A model generated the notes under the pieces. That model had not been told where the DNA came from. It worked only from the letters and a program-made list of their open reading frames with translations, and ran no database searches. A program made the position numbers and the translations under genes. From contig CALWAR010000034.1 of the NCBI GenBank assembly GCA_944375765.1, positions 17,744 through 81,743 of the forward strand: DNA of 64,000 nucleotides. Direction: 5' to 3'. This DNA comes from an uncultured Mediterraneibacter sp. (lineage in GTDB: Bacteria; Bacillota; Clostridia; Lachnospirales; Lachnospiraceae). Positions 38,851 to 47,377 of the stretch are shown here, piece by piece (positions within the stretch are counted from its first letter, which is position 1; each line of letters starts with the position of its first letter).

Positions 38851-39108
38851 ATGGCAAACTGTCAGAATAATATGCGCTGTATGCGCCGCCCTGTGCAGTC
38901 CGTCTCTCCTGCCCGGGAGGAGAGGCGCAGGATGGACGGCTGTCCTGATACACACGACCATTTCCCGTCTGACATGCCCATTGCTATGGCATATGTCCCC
39001 TGGCAAAAGTGGCAGAAGCTCTACGAACCATCCCAGGGGCTTGAGCATGGAACCATCTTCGGGGAACTTGACAAACCATTCCTCGGGAAAGGGGGAGTGC
39101 GCAGATGA
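38851..39108 (+). CDS. cotJA: Spore coat-associated protein CotJA
   Basis: 85 residues. The C-terminal half has the CotJA signature AYVPWQKWQKLYEPSQGLEHG (from about residue 48) then TIFGELDKPFLG; the N-terminal half is Arg/Cys-rich and variable. The frame opens at a GTG 30 bases earlier, but ATG 38851 has AGGGAG 10-14 bases upstream. Its end overlaps the cotJB start by 4 bases (ATGA). In Bacillus this operon is read by SigE in the mother cell; a CATAATAT element about 50 bases upstream is a weak SigE -10 candidate. Confidence 0.93.
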   Translation: MANCQNNMRCMRRPVQSVSPAREERRRMDGCPDTHDHFPSDMPIAMAYVPWQKWQKLYEPSQGLEHGTIFGELDKPFLGKGGVRR

Positions 39109-39407
39109 ATGAACAGATGAACCGCCAGATGATGAATCAGACGCGGCAGATGAACCGTCGCCAGCTCCTGAACCACATCAACCAGATCAGCTTTGCCGTA
39201 GATGAAGTTAAGCTCTACCTCGACACTCATCCATGCGATAATGAGGCGCTTGAGTATTTCCGAAAAATGAGCCGTCAGCGCAATCTTGCGCTCAAGGAGT
39301 ACGCCTCTGCCTACGGCCCGCTTACCGTGGACACTGCGGAAGACTCCTGCGCAGAGCGCTGGAACTGGATCAACGAGCCATGGCCATGGCAGGAAGGAGG
39401 TTGCTGA
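39105..39407 (+). CDS. cotJB: Spore coat protein CotJB
   Basis: 100 residues. An extra Met/Gln/Asn/Arg-rich start (MNEQMNRQMMNQTRQMNRR) precedes the conserved CotJB region (LNHINQISFAVDEVKLYLDT, then WNWINEPWPWQ). Translationally coupled to cotJA through ATGA and 3 bases before cotJC. Needed with CotJA and CotJC for the inner coat in relatives. Confidence 0.93.
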   Translation: MNEQMNRQMMNQTRQMNRRQLLNHINQISFAVDEVKLYLDTHPCDNEALEYFRKMSRQRNLALKEYASAYGPLTVDTAEDSCAERWNWINEPWPWQEGGC

Positions 39408-39410
39408 TCT

Positions 39411-40007
39411 ATGTGGAATTATGAAAAACGACTTCAGTATCCCGTAAAGATCACTCAGACGAACCCGAAGATCGCTCAGATCATCATAACACAGTTCGGA
39501 GGACCGGACGGGGAACTCGGAGCTTCCATGAGATATCTCGCCCAGAGATACACGATGCCGTACAAAGAGGTGACCGGCGTTCTCACCGATATCGGAACGG
39601 AGGAACTTGCGCATCTTGAAATGATATGCGCCATCGTCTATCAGCTTACGAAAAATCTTTCACCGGAAGAGATCGAGCGCTCAGGCTTCGCTCCTTACTA
39701 TGTAGACCATACTCTCGCTCTCTGGCCTCAGGCTGCAAGCGGAACCCCGTGGAGCGCCACGACATTCCAGTCGAAAGGCGATCCGATCACCGACCTCAAC
39801 GAGGATCTTGCCGCAGAGCAGAAAGCCCGGACCACCTATGACAATATCCTCAGGCTCGTCAAAGATCCTGAAGTATGCGATCCCATCCGCTTTTTAAGAC
39901 AGCGTGAGATCGTGCACTATCAGCGTTTCGGCGAAAGCCTCCGCATCGTGCAGGATGATCTCGACAGCCGGAATTTCTATGCCTTTAATCCTGAGTTCGA
40001 CAAATAG
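39411..40007 (+). CDS. cotJC: Spore coat protein CotJC (manganese catalase family)
   Basis: 198 residues of the Mn-catalase family. Ferritin-like helical bundle with metal-ligand pattern: Glu in DGELGASMRYLAQRY, EELAHLEM (Glu/His pair near residues 64-71), and REIVHYQRFGE (Glu/His near 168-177). Likely dimanganese and able to remove peroxide in the spore coat, though activity of CotJC proteins varies. GGAGG site before ATG. Last gene of cotJABC; terminator at 40048. Confidence 0.93.
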   Translation: MWNYEKRLQYPVKITQTNPKIAQIIITQFGGPDGELGASMRYLAQRYTMPYKEVTGVLTDIGTEELAHLEMICAIVYQLTKNLSPEEIERSGFAPYYVDHTLALWPQAASGTPWSATTFQSKGDPITDLNEDLAAEQKARTTYDNILRLVKDPEVCDPIRFLRQREIVHYQRFGESLRIVQDDLDSRNFYAFNPEFDK

Positions 40008-40047
40008 CGGAGCCCGGAAAGACCAGACGAAAGCGTCAGATAAAATA

Positions 40048-40080
40048 CAGACCATCCAGATCCTGTTTCCGGATGGTCTG
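40048..40080. terminator. Terminator shared by cotJC and htrA-like gene
   Basis: 10-bp perfect stem (40048-40057 with 40071-40080) between convergent genes, 40 bases after cotJC and 7 bases past the stop of the htrA-like gene. T-runs are short on both sides. Confidence 0.65.
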
Positions 40081-40086
40081 CATCAT

Positions 40087-41412
40087 TTAATTTAATGTTA
40101 CACCGACCGTCTTTTCTTCATATCTTCCATTCGACTGCGGAATCTGAACCGTCAGCGTCACCGTCTCCCCTTTTGCGTAATACTCAAGCTGAGTCTGAAG
40201 CGCATCCATGCTGTCCACCGGACTCCCGTTGATGTCTGTGATGATGCACCCCTTTGTCATGCCCGCCTCTGCCGCGCCGCCGCCTGCTGTAATGTCAGTG
40301 ACATAGACACCCGCCGGCATATCGATCTGCTGGGAAAATGCATCTGACACGCTGATTCCCCGGATACCTATCATGCCGCGGCTGTTTTCATCGACTTTCG
40401 TTTTTGTCTCCCGGCTCATCAGACTCTGGATCAGCTCTGACACATCACTGACCGGAATCGCATATCCGATGCCCTCCACACTCTCTCCGATGAGCTTCGC
40501 CGAATTGATCCCTATCACTTCACCGTTTACATTGACAAGAGCGCCGCCGCTGTTGCCTTCGTTGATGGCGGCATCTGTCTGTATCAGCGCCGCTTTGCTC
40601 TCGTTCGTCTCTCCTGCCGGATCGGCTGCAGAAGCTGCAGAGCGACCCAGAGCGCTGATCACTCCTGTTGTCACGGACTGACCGTAACCGAGCGCATTTC
40701 CGATCGCGATCGCCGGTTCCCCGACTTTCAGATTCGTGGAATCCCCAAGTGTAGCGACTGAGATCGCATCTCTTGTTTCGGCAGATACAGAAGCAAGAGG
40801 TACTGCGATCACCGCCACGTCATACTCCGGATCCGTACCTTTGATATTTGCCTCTACACTCGTCTCGTCATTAAATGTCACTGTCAGCGTATCACTGCCT
40901 GAGACGACATGATCATTTGTAACGATCAGAAGTTCTGTATCACTCTCACCGATGATAATACCGGTCCCGGCTCCCGCACTCTGTCTCGCATATGTCCCTC
41001 CGAAGAAACTCTGCACCTCTTCAACTGACATGCTGGTGATCGATACGACGGACGGCATTACTTTGTCTACCACTTCCGACACGTCTGACGTCACAACGCT
41101 GGATGATCTTGATAAGGATGTACCGCCGCCGACTCTGTCTGAGGATGCGGATGATGCGCCCGCGGCTCCGCTGTTCCCTAGGATATGATTTCCGACAATA
41201 TTTGATACAAGGAACACAGCACTTGCCACGATACCAAAGAGAATGGCAAGACCTGTGACCGCAAGCACTTTCGACGCCCCTCCTTTGGATCTCCGCCCGC
41301 TCCCTGCCGGTTCCTGTCCTGCTTCTCCTCCGTACGGCCGTCCGGTATATCGCTGGTTTCCGTTGTATGCGTGATCTCCGCCGGAGTCATAGTAATTGTA
41401 CTGATTATCCAT
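40087..41412 (-). CDS. HtrA/DegP-like membrane serine protease with PDZ domain
   Basis: 441 residues. A polar cytoplasmic start rich in Tyr/Asn/Gly, one membrane helix (about 49-72), a Ser-rich linker, then a trypsin-like domain with catalytic His168 (TNDHVVSG), Asp198 (DPEYDVAVI) and Ser288 (NEGNSGGALVN), and one PDZ domain (about 340-430, AGMTKGCIITDINGSPVDS). Handles damaged or mislocalised proteins at the outer face of the membrane. ATG at 41410-41412. Own promoter (41447-41475). Confidence 0.94.
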   Translation of the reverse strand: MDNQYNYYDSGGDHAYNGNQRYTGRPYGGEAGQEPAGSGRRSKGGASKVLAVTGLAILFGIVASAVFLVSNIVGNHILGNSGAAGASSASSDRVGGGTSLSRSSSVVTSDVSEVVDKVMPSVVSITSMSVEEVQSFFGGTYARQSAGAGTGIIIGESDTELLIVTNDHVVSGSDTLTVTFNDETSVEANIKGTDPEYDVAVIAVPLASVSAETRDAISVATLGDSTNLKVGEPAIAIGNALGYGQSVTTGVISALGRSAASAADPAGETNESKAALIQTDAAINEGNSGGALVNVNGEVIGINSAKLIGESVEGIGYAIPVSDVSELIQSLMSRETKTKVDENSRGMIGIRGISVSDAFSQQIDMPAGVYVTDITAGGGAAEAGMTKGCIITDINGSPVDSMDALQTQLEYYAKGETVTLTVQIPQSNGRYEEKTVGVTLN

Positions 41413-41446
41413 AACATTACCTGCTTTCTCTCACTTTGTCTTTCTG

Positions 41447-41475
41447 ACTATAATCATATACTGCTATTGTGATAA
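41447..41475 (-). promoter_or_regulatory. Promoter of htrA-like gene
   Basis: Minus strand TTATCA (41470-41475), 17-bp spacer, TATAGT (41447-41452), 35 bases before the start codon. Confidence 0.5.
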
Positions 41476-41511
41476 AACTGTGTCCAGGCGGTCAACAAAC
41501 TCTGAAAAGAA

Positions 41512-41564
41512 ACGGCAGCACAGATCCTGTCGTGTTGTGACGCCCATCGGAAATGTTCTGCCGT
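41512..41564 (-). terminator. Terminator after the cohesin-domain gene
   Basis: 7-bp stem ACGGCAG/CTGCCGT (41512-41518 with 41558-41564), with further pairing in the loop, followed on the minus strand by TTCTTTT. Confidence 0.6.
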
Positions 41565-41572
41565 CTCTGATA

Positions 41573-43015
41573 TCAAATGTCTATAAAATCAATGTCATAA
41601 GCGTCCTGGTCAGAAGCGCCTTTCTGTTTCCTGCCTTTTTTTCTGATTTTTGCCGTTGCCTGCCTGTCTTCGTAGTCGTCGTCATACCCGTCGTCGTACT
41701 CATCATCGTACTCGTCGTCATACCCGTCATCATACTCATCGTCGTATTCATCGTCATATCCGTCGTCAGCAGGCTCAGCAGGCGCTTTATTTTCGGACTT
41801 TTTAGGTTTCTTTTCCGTTTCGATCTCATCTTCACCGTCAAGCGGGATATCATATTCATCATAGAGATCATCCAACTCCTGATTGCGATGTACAAGCTTA
41901 ACCGCAAAAACGATCATCAGGATAAAGAGGATCAGTCCGATAAGTCCTATTATGATCATGACGATCATGAGATGGTTGTTGATCAGTTCCCCTAATCTCC
42001 CCGGTATAGGCAGACCTGTCGATGCCTCTTCATCCTCTGCCGGGGCTATAAAGTACTGATACGTACCGTCGTCCGTGTCATACTGATACAGCGCGTTCTC
42101 ACCTGTGCGTGTGTTCAGCGCATAGATCACATAATATCTAGGCGCCATAGGATCCGACCATGCCGGATAGATCTGATCCTGGACCGTCAGTTCCACCTGC
42201 TGATAAGTATCCGGCAGGCTCACTGAATCTGTCGCGTTCATCGGAACAATACTCGTCGTATCTGAGATGTTCAGTTGAACAAACGGCGAGAAAGTAGCAT
42301 CCTCCGTATTGAACAGGAAGAAGCTGCCCGCACCGGAGGCATCTACAAGATAGCCCAGCGTGACCCCCGCTTCATTTGCCGCAAATCTCCTCTCGCCGCC
42401 GTTAAAAGTCAGCGTAGTCTCTGTGAATCCTCCCGGGATGTCATTTCCGGTAAATGCCTCGGAAAAATTGTAGTCTGTGCCGTTCACGCTCACGACAATA
42501 TCTGTCGTCTGTCCTGTCGCTTCCGTCGTCTCTCCTGTGCCGGACGTCCCCGAAGGCTCAACGGAAGTCGTACCGTCGTCAGCCGCCTCGATCGTCACTG
42601 TGGAGGAACCCTGCTGGAGTTCAAGCGTCTCACCGGATGCAAGGGAAGCAGCCGTACTGTCCACGGTAAGCCTTGCCTCGCCTGTCTGGAGCGCCCGGAA
42701 AGTTACCGTCTCCCTGAGTTCCGCGCCGTCTCCCGTTCCCTGATATGTCAGTGCGCCGGATCCGTCGGCCGTAAACCCTTCCCCGCTGACAAACTCAAGC
42801 GTCGCCGGATCATAAGTCATATTTACCTGTACATCACCGACAGTTTCACCGCTGTTGCTCTGTACCACCAGGTCAATGTCTACGTTTTCTCCCACTTTGG
42901 TGGACGGATCGGTATACATCAGAACACCTTCCGCCGCAAACGCCACGATCCCGATCATGGGTACCATCAGGCTCACAGCGAGGATCATTCCAGCTAATTT
43001 CTTAAAAAATTTCAT
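41573..43015 (-). CDS. Cohesin-domain surface protein with membrane anchor and acidic repeat tail
   Basis: 480 residues. Signal peptide (about 1-28, ending AFAAEG), then a cohesin-like beta domain (about 35-140; VGENVDIDLVVQSNSGE, MTYDPATLEFVSGEGF), a Thr/Gly/Glu linker, and a second unrecognised beta-rich domain (about 170-320, with TETTLTFNGGERRFAANEAG). A membrane helix follows (about 352-378, MIVMIIIGLIGLILFILMIV), and a cytoplasmic tail with DDEYDDEYDDGY repeats and a basic IRKKGRKQK patch. The frame opens 18 codons earlier; ATG 43013-43015 has AGAGGT upstream and starts the signal peptide. Cohesins usually grip dockerins; no dockerin gene lies nearby. Next to the LCP gene. Confidence 0.8.
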   Translation of the reverse strand: MKFFKKLAGMILAVSLMVPMIGIVAFAAEGVLMYTDPSTKVGENVDIDLVVQSNSGETVGDVQVNMTYDPATLEFVSGEGFTADGSGALTYQGTGDGAELRETVTFRALQTGEARLTVDSTAASLASGETLELQQGSSTVTIEAADDGTTSVEPSGTSGTGETTEATGQTTDIVVSVNGTDYNFSEAFTGNDIPGGFTETTLTFNGGERRFAANEAGVTLGYLVDASGAGSFFLFNTEDATFSPFVQLNISDTTSIVPMNATDSVSLPDTYQQVELTVQDQIYPAWSDPMAPRYYVIYALNTRTGENALYQYDTDDGTYQYFIAPAEDEEASTGLPIPGRLGELINNHLMIVMIIIGLIGLILFILMIVFAVKLVHRNQELDDLYDEYDIPLDGEDEIETEKKPKKSENKAPAEPADDGYDDEYDDEYDDGYDDEYDDEYDDGYDDDYEDRQATAKIRKKGRKQKGASDQDAYDIDFIDI

Positions 43016-43136
43016 ACCATTACCTCTTATGCAGTGTGATTCTTTGCGCGGCATAGCTCTGCCGCTCATCCGTTTCTATCATACACGGTTTGTGTCAAAA
43101 AGTCCAGAATATTGTCAGTTGACCGGCCGGTACTCT

Positions 43137-44654
43137 TTATTCCCCTATGCCGCCGCTCCCGGAGCTTCCGCCCGCTCCTGCGTCAGGCACACCGCCCGTA
43201 TTGTCCGTACCGGCTGTGCTCCCCGTACTTCCTGTACCGCTTTCCGTTCCTGTCCCGGTTCCGCTGCTGCCGGCCGCGCCGCCATAGTCGTTTCCGTTAC
43301 CGGTCGTATCGCTTCCACTGCTGCCGGTCGCGCCGCCGTAGCCGTTCTCCGCTCCTTCGGCGCCGCCCGTCCCTAAACCTCCGCCATATCCGGTATCATA
43401 TCCTGTTCCGGAACTGCCGCCGTCCCCGGAACCGCCGCCTCCACTGTAAATCGAAGTGTCATATCCGGTATTCTGATCATAGCCGCTGTCATAAGAACTG
43501 CTGTCGTAAGAACTGCCGCCGTAGCTGTACTCTTCCTCTGCATCTGAGGAGGAAAAAGATCCCGCAGATCCCACTCTGCTTATGATATTTGCATTCACCG
43601 TCTGAACTGTCGACGACGGAATATAGTCTGTTGTGCCAAAGAGGAATTCGTGGAGTTTCGTCACATTTGATGCCAGATCCTCTGGTATGACGATACTGCC
43701 AAGCCCCGACAGGGTGTCCGTCGATTTATCCACAGGGAATCCCATATTGTCGCCCAGTGTATACTCGCTGTACGCAGCGGCATATCCCAGGATCTCCTGG
43801 AGAGTAAAGCTTGTCGATACCTGTGGGAACACTGCGTTGATAATGTCATTGATCGTTCCCAGGTCTGCTTTCAGCGCCTTTTCAAACATCTTCTCAACGA
43901 CAAGCCTCTGCCGTTCCGTGCGTGTAAAATCACCGCCTGCCGTAGATCGGATACGGGCGTATGTCGTCGCCTGCGTCCCGTCCAGAAGCTGAGTTCCCGG
44001 ACCTTCCAGAAGATTCGCGTCTTTTCCCGCCGAATTCGCAGTCTCAGGGATGTATTTGTTGATGTACTGAACCTCTTCCTCCTTAACGTCGATCTCCACG
44101 CCGCCAAGCAGATCGATCGCGTCGGCGATCGCACCAAAGTCAACCGTCACGTAGTCCTCGATATCAAGGTCAAGATTCATATTCAGCATATTGATCGCAG
44201 TGATCGGACCACCATAGCTGTATGCCGCGTTGCATTTCTGGTAAGTGCCCTCGGACAGATCCAGCAATGTATCGCGGTATACAGAAACCATCTTTATCTC
44301 TTTTGTCTCATTGTTCAGGCTCGCAACGATGATACAGTCTGTCCGGTTCCCTTTTCCCAGATTCCCGTCTCTTGAGTCGACGCCGAAGATCGCTATGTTT
44401 GTATAACCGTCGCCGAGATCCACCTCGCTGTTCTTCCTGACTTCTTCGTTTATGATCAGGTCATCCGCCCTGATCTCCTGTGTATCGATCTTATTCCACT
44501 GTGCGTAGACATAACTGACTGCTCCGAAGAGAAGGCAGATAACGAACGATGCGGTGCACAGCAGGATCTTCTGCCACATCTTCATTTTTGTGAACCAGTT
44601 TCCTTTTTTTGCCGCGGCGCGCCTGCGCCCGCGTCTTCTTACGTTTTTTGACAT
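43137..44654 (-). CDS. LCP (LytR-CpsA-Psr) family protein with Gly/Ser-rich tail
   Basis: 505 residues. Basic N-terminus, one membrane helix (about 27-51), then the extracellular LCP domain with conserved Asp/Arg residues (NIAIFGVDSRDG, NRTDCIIVASLN, MVSVYRDTLLDL; YARIRSTAGGDFTRTERQRLVVEKM is split across about 25 residues near 230). LCP enzymes attach teichoic acids or capsular polymers from lipid carriers to peptidoglycan. The last about 130 residues are Gly/Ser/Tyr/Thr-rich low complexity. ATG at 44652-44654. It sits between the sugar transferase and cohesin genes, fitting a surface-polymer role. Confidence 0.92.
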   Translation of the reverse strand: MSKNVRRRGRRRAAAKKGNWFTKMKMWQKILLCTASFVICLLFGAVSYVYAQWNKIDTQEIRADDLIINEEVRKNSEVDLGDGYTNIAIFGVDSRDGNLGKGNRTDCIIVASLNNETKEIKMVSVYRDTLLDLSEGTYQKCNAAYSYGGPITAINMLNMNLDLDIEDYVTVDFGAIADAIDLLGGVEIDVKEEEVQYINKYIPETANSAGKDANLLEGPGTQLLDGTQATTYARIRSTAGGDFTRTERQRLVVEKMFEKALKADLGTINDIINAVFPQVSTSFTLQEILGYAAAYSEYTLGDNMGFPVDKSTDTLSGLGSIVIPEDLASNVTKLHEFLFGTTDYIPSSTVQTVNANIISRVGSAGSFSSSDAEEEYSYGGSSYDSSSYDSGYDQNTGYDTSIYSGGGGSGDGGSSGTGYDTGYGGGLGTGGAEGAENGYGGATGSSGSDTTGNGNDYGGAAGSSGTGTGTESGTGSTGSTAGTDNTGGVPDAGAGGSSGSGGIGE

Positions 44655-44736
44655 GATGGTCTCCTGTATGACAGATTTTATACGGTTTACATATTACAAT
44701 ATACTTATACAAGATGCAAGAACCGAAATATGGGAA

Positions 44737-46164
44737 TTAATTCGACTCATTTCGGCTTTCTCCCCGAGTGTCTTCTTTCGGCGCTTCCCTCTCATCCGTT
44801 GCCGGTACGAATACCAGTCCGGTCTTTTTCTTTTTTCCAAATGCTTCGGTGCTGTCTGATTTCAGGAATACAACTGCCGTCTGAAAGATGAGCTGTATAT
44901 CCCGCAGGATGCTGAACTGCTCAATATACATCATATCCATGATCAGTTTATCCCGCGGTGTCGTATTATATTTCCCCGCGATCTGAGCGTAACCTGTCAG
45001 TCCCGCTTTGACTCTCAGCCGGTATCTGAATTCCGGGAGTTCCTGCGTATAACTCTTTACATTCTTGATCATCTCAGGCCGGGGGCCTACAAATGTCATA
45101 TCGCCTTTCAGCACATTCAGGAGCTGCGGCAGTTCGTCTATCCTCGACCGTCTCAAAAATCTCCCGGGCTTCGTGATGCGGTCGTCGTCTTTCTTTGCCG
45201 AATAATTTTCCACATTTTCTTTCATCGTCCGCAGCTTATACACATAGAAGCGCCGGCCGTGGATCGTCGCCCGCTCCTGCTTAAACAACACCGGACCTCC
45301 GTCATAGAGCTTCACTGCCAGCGCTCCGGCCAGCCAGAACGGAGAGCTGACAACACCGAGGAAAAGGGACAGTACGATGTCCAGGAGGCGTTTCACGATG
45401 CGCTGTTCCATAGTCAGGGATTTAATGTTCTTGTTAAACAGATAGACGTCATCCAGAACATAGTGTTTGGCATTCACTTCCATGATATCTTCCAGATAAG
45501 GATTGAAATATACATTCACCTTGTATTTATAACAGAGACGCATGATCAGGAGCCTGCGCTCCGGCGGGACGTCATAGATAAAAATCGTCTCAGACTCCCG
45601 GATATGGCGCTCGATCTCTTCGCTCCTGTAATCGATCACAGAGGATATCCGATACTGCTTCCTGAAGCGTCCGATCGCATAGGCAATCACATCCAGGCTT
45701 TCCTGACAGGATGTGATCACACAACACTTCTCCGGTTCATGGATCAGAAAGAACAGAGCATTTCCCCCGTAAGTAAATACAATGATTATGATGATCTGTA
45801 CGGTGATCGTGATAAAAAGCAGCTCGATCCCGCGCAGTTTGAATTCCTGGATGTTTGTGTTTGCCCTCATGATCATGACCTGAAGATAAGTGATCACATC
45901 CGTACAGACAACGGCAAGGGACATGGAATATATGATCGGCTTGCTCTTTCTGCGTCCGACGTCATACGTGCCGTATACGCTCATAAGCAGCAATCCCACG
46001 ATCACGAACGTGAACACCGTGATACCCATTGTACGGGACAGCCTGCGCAGACCAATGCTTTCCTCTCCCTGAACAGTGATAAACGTTGTCAGAAGAGAGA
46101 AGTACAGCAATGTTTTTATCACAAGCCATAGTGTCGATTCAAATTTGTGTAAATGTTTTTTCAT
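44737..46164 (-). CDS. Polyprenyl-phosphate sugar-phosphate transferase (WbaP/WcaJ type)
   Basis: 475 residues. Four membrane helices at the N-terminus (about 10-150), a nucleotide-fold middle region, a fifth membrane segment (about 275-295), and the C-terminal bacterial sugar transferase domain: KRLLDIVLSLFLGVVSSPFW, FKQERATIHGRRFYVYKLRTM, and RSRIDELPQLLNVLKGDMTF then VGPRPE. It starts a lipid-linked glycan by moving a hexose-1-phosphate onto undecaprenyl phosphate. ATG at 46162-46164; strong promoter at 46214-46242. It is the likely priming enzyme for a wall or capsule polymer built near the phosphonate genes. Confidence 0.93.
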   Translation of the reverse strand: MKKHLHKFESTLWLVIKTLLYFSLLTTFITVQGEESIGLRRLSRTMGITVFTFVIVGLLLMSVYGTYDVGRRKSKPIIYSMSLAVVCTDVITYLQVMIMRANTNIQEFKLRGIELLFITITVQIIIIIVFTYGGNALFFLIHEPEKCCVITSCQESLDVIAYAIGRFRKQYRISSVIDYRSEEIERHIRESETIFIYDVPPERRLLIMRLCYKYKVNVYFNPYLEDIMEVNAKHYVLDDVYLFNKNIKSLTMEQRIVKRLLDIVLSLFLGVVSSPFWLAGALAVKLYDGGPVLFKQERATIHGRRFYVYKLRTMKENVENYSAKKDDDRITKPGRFLRRSRIDELPQLLNVLKGDMTFVGPRPEMIKNVKSYTQELPEFRYRLRVKAGLTGYAQIAGKYNTTPRDKLIMDMMYIEQFSILRDIQLIFQTAVVFLKSDSTEAFGKKKKTGLVFVPATDEREAPKEDTRGESRNESN

Positions 46165-46213
46165 TTACCTACCACCGTTACAAAAAATAACAATTTATTA
46201 ATATACCTGTAAC

Positions 46214-46242
46214 ATTATATACGAATCGACATATTATTGCAA
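46214..46242 (-). promoter_or_regulatory. Strong promoter of the sugar transferase gene
   Basis: Minus strand TTGCAA (46237-46242), 17-bp spacer, TATAAT (46214-46219), 50 bases before the start codon. The rest of the gap 46165-46312 shows no gene. Confidence 0.7.
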
Positions 46243-46312
46243 GGCCAAATAAAACCGCTCCGCTCAGACTGTACCCTGGCCGGACTATGATCTGTAACCG
46301 GTGCAGGCGTGC

Positions 46313-46529
46313 TCATTTACGAAAGACGTGGTTCACTGTAAGATGATAGATCCCCCGCGCCACAGCAAACGCGGCAAATGAGGCCAGAAATCCCGGGAGT
46401 CCGGCCGTGATATCCACCATCTCCATATTGCCGGTACCGGTGATTCCCTGTCCGATCTCAATGACAAAGGTCAGGAAAGATATGGATCTGTGCGGTCACA
46501 GATGCGATAAAATAAAGAATTTGTTCCAT
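46313..46529 (-). pseudogene. Frameshifted small membrane protein
   Basis: An ATG at 46527-46529 with GGGAG upstream reads MEQILYFIASVTAQ and soon stops. A different frame continues FLTFVIEIGQGITGTGNME and on to HVFRK then TGA at 46313. The total of 217 bases is one more than a multiple of three, so a single-base shift near 46475-46490 breaks what would be an about 71-residue, two-helix membrane protein. It follows the GNAT-like gene by 27 bases and may have been the last gene of the phosphonate operon. A sequencing error would look the same. Family unknown. Confidence 0.5.
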
Positions 46530-46556
46530 GAGATCACTCCCTTTGTCCAGGCGCTT

Positions 46557-47354
46557 TTACAACGATAGTTCTTTCAGAAACAATTTACCGTAGCGGGCTT
46601 CTATTTTATTTCCCATTCTTTCAAAATTATCCATACGTCTTCCTTCTACAATCATGCAGTAAAGAGCTTTCCCCTCTTTCCCCAGATCATTGACCATATA
46701 AGATTCAAGAAAAGCTCCATAAAGAGTATTTCTAAAGTCATCATGAACAACTGCAAGCCCTTCAACAGCAAATTTGTCAGTTTCTATACTGACGCCATCA
46801 TGCCCTATGATCCTTTCCCCGTCTTTTATGATATAGCTCCTGCCAGTTTTCCTGACAATCCGGTCTCGGATTTCCTGCTCCAGTTCTTCTTTTTTATATG
46901 AGTGTGAATAGACAATATTTGATGTTAAAAGCTCAGCAATAGCTCTTGCATCTTTCTCTTCTGCCTTTTCGATTTTAACCGGCGATTTTAAATGTCTGTA
47001 GCTGGTGAGCCTAAAAACCGCGCCGTACTCCACGCCATATTTATCGTCTAATTCGGGGAAAAGCATTTCAACAGTACTCCTCTTGGACGATATCCTGGTT
47101 ACATTGATCTCCAACAGCTTACTGATCACTGCGCCAATTTCGAAATCGTTTTTCTTACTATATACATGTGCTGCGGAAAAATATTTCATAATAACTACAC
47201 AAATATTGCCATCCTTTTCTTCATACCATACTGCCACATTAGGATCATCCAGACCATAACATACAATATCTCCATACAGATACAAACAGTTAGGAAGATC
47301 ATCTTCCATAAATGCCAGAATTCTTTCCAGATTTTCATTATCCAGTCTGATCAT
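46557..47354 (-). CDS. GNAT-like acetyltransferase family protein
   Basis: 265 residues. The C-terminal half (about 130-265) has the GNAT pattern: KIEKAEEKDARAIAELLTSN at its start, IIKDGERIIGHDGVSIET and AVEGLAVVHDDFRNTLYG (beta4-alpha3 acetyl-CoA region, but without a clear Q/RxxGxG/A loop), and a late ERMGNK. The N-terminal half is unrecognised. Start at ATG 47352-47354, with GGGAGG 9-14 bases upstream; the frame opens 9 codons earlier. 23 bases after the phosphonopyruvate decarboxylase gene. In this setting it may acylate the amine of aminoethylphosphonate or a sugar amine; that is inference, and the altered CoA loop is a caution. Confidence 0.65.
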   Translation of the reverse strand: MIRLDNENLERILAFMEDDLPNCLYLYGDIVCYGLDDPNVAVWYEEKDGNICVVIMKYFSAAHVYSKKNDFEIGAVISKLLEINVTRISSKRSTVEMLFPELDDKYGVEYGAVFRLTSYRHLKSPVKIEKAEEKDARAIAELLTSNIVYSHSYKKEELEQEIRDRIVRKTGRSYIIKDGERIIGHDGVSIETDKFAVEGLAVVHDDFRNTLYGAFLESYMVNDLGKEGKALYCMIVEGRRMDNFERMGNKIEARYGKLFLKELSL

Positions 47355-47377
47355 AACCTTTACCTCCCGAATACGAA

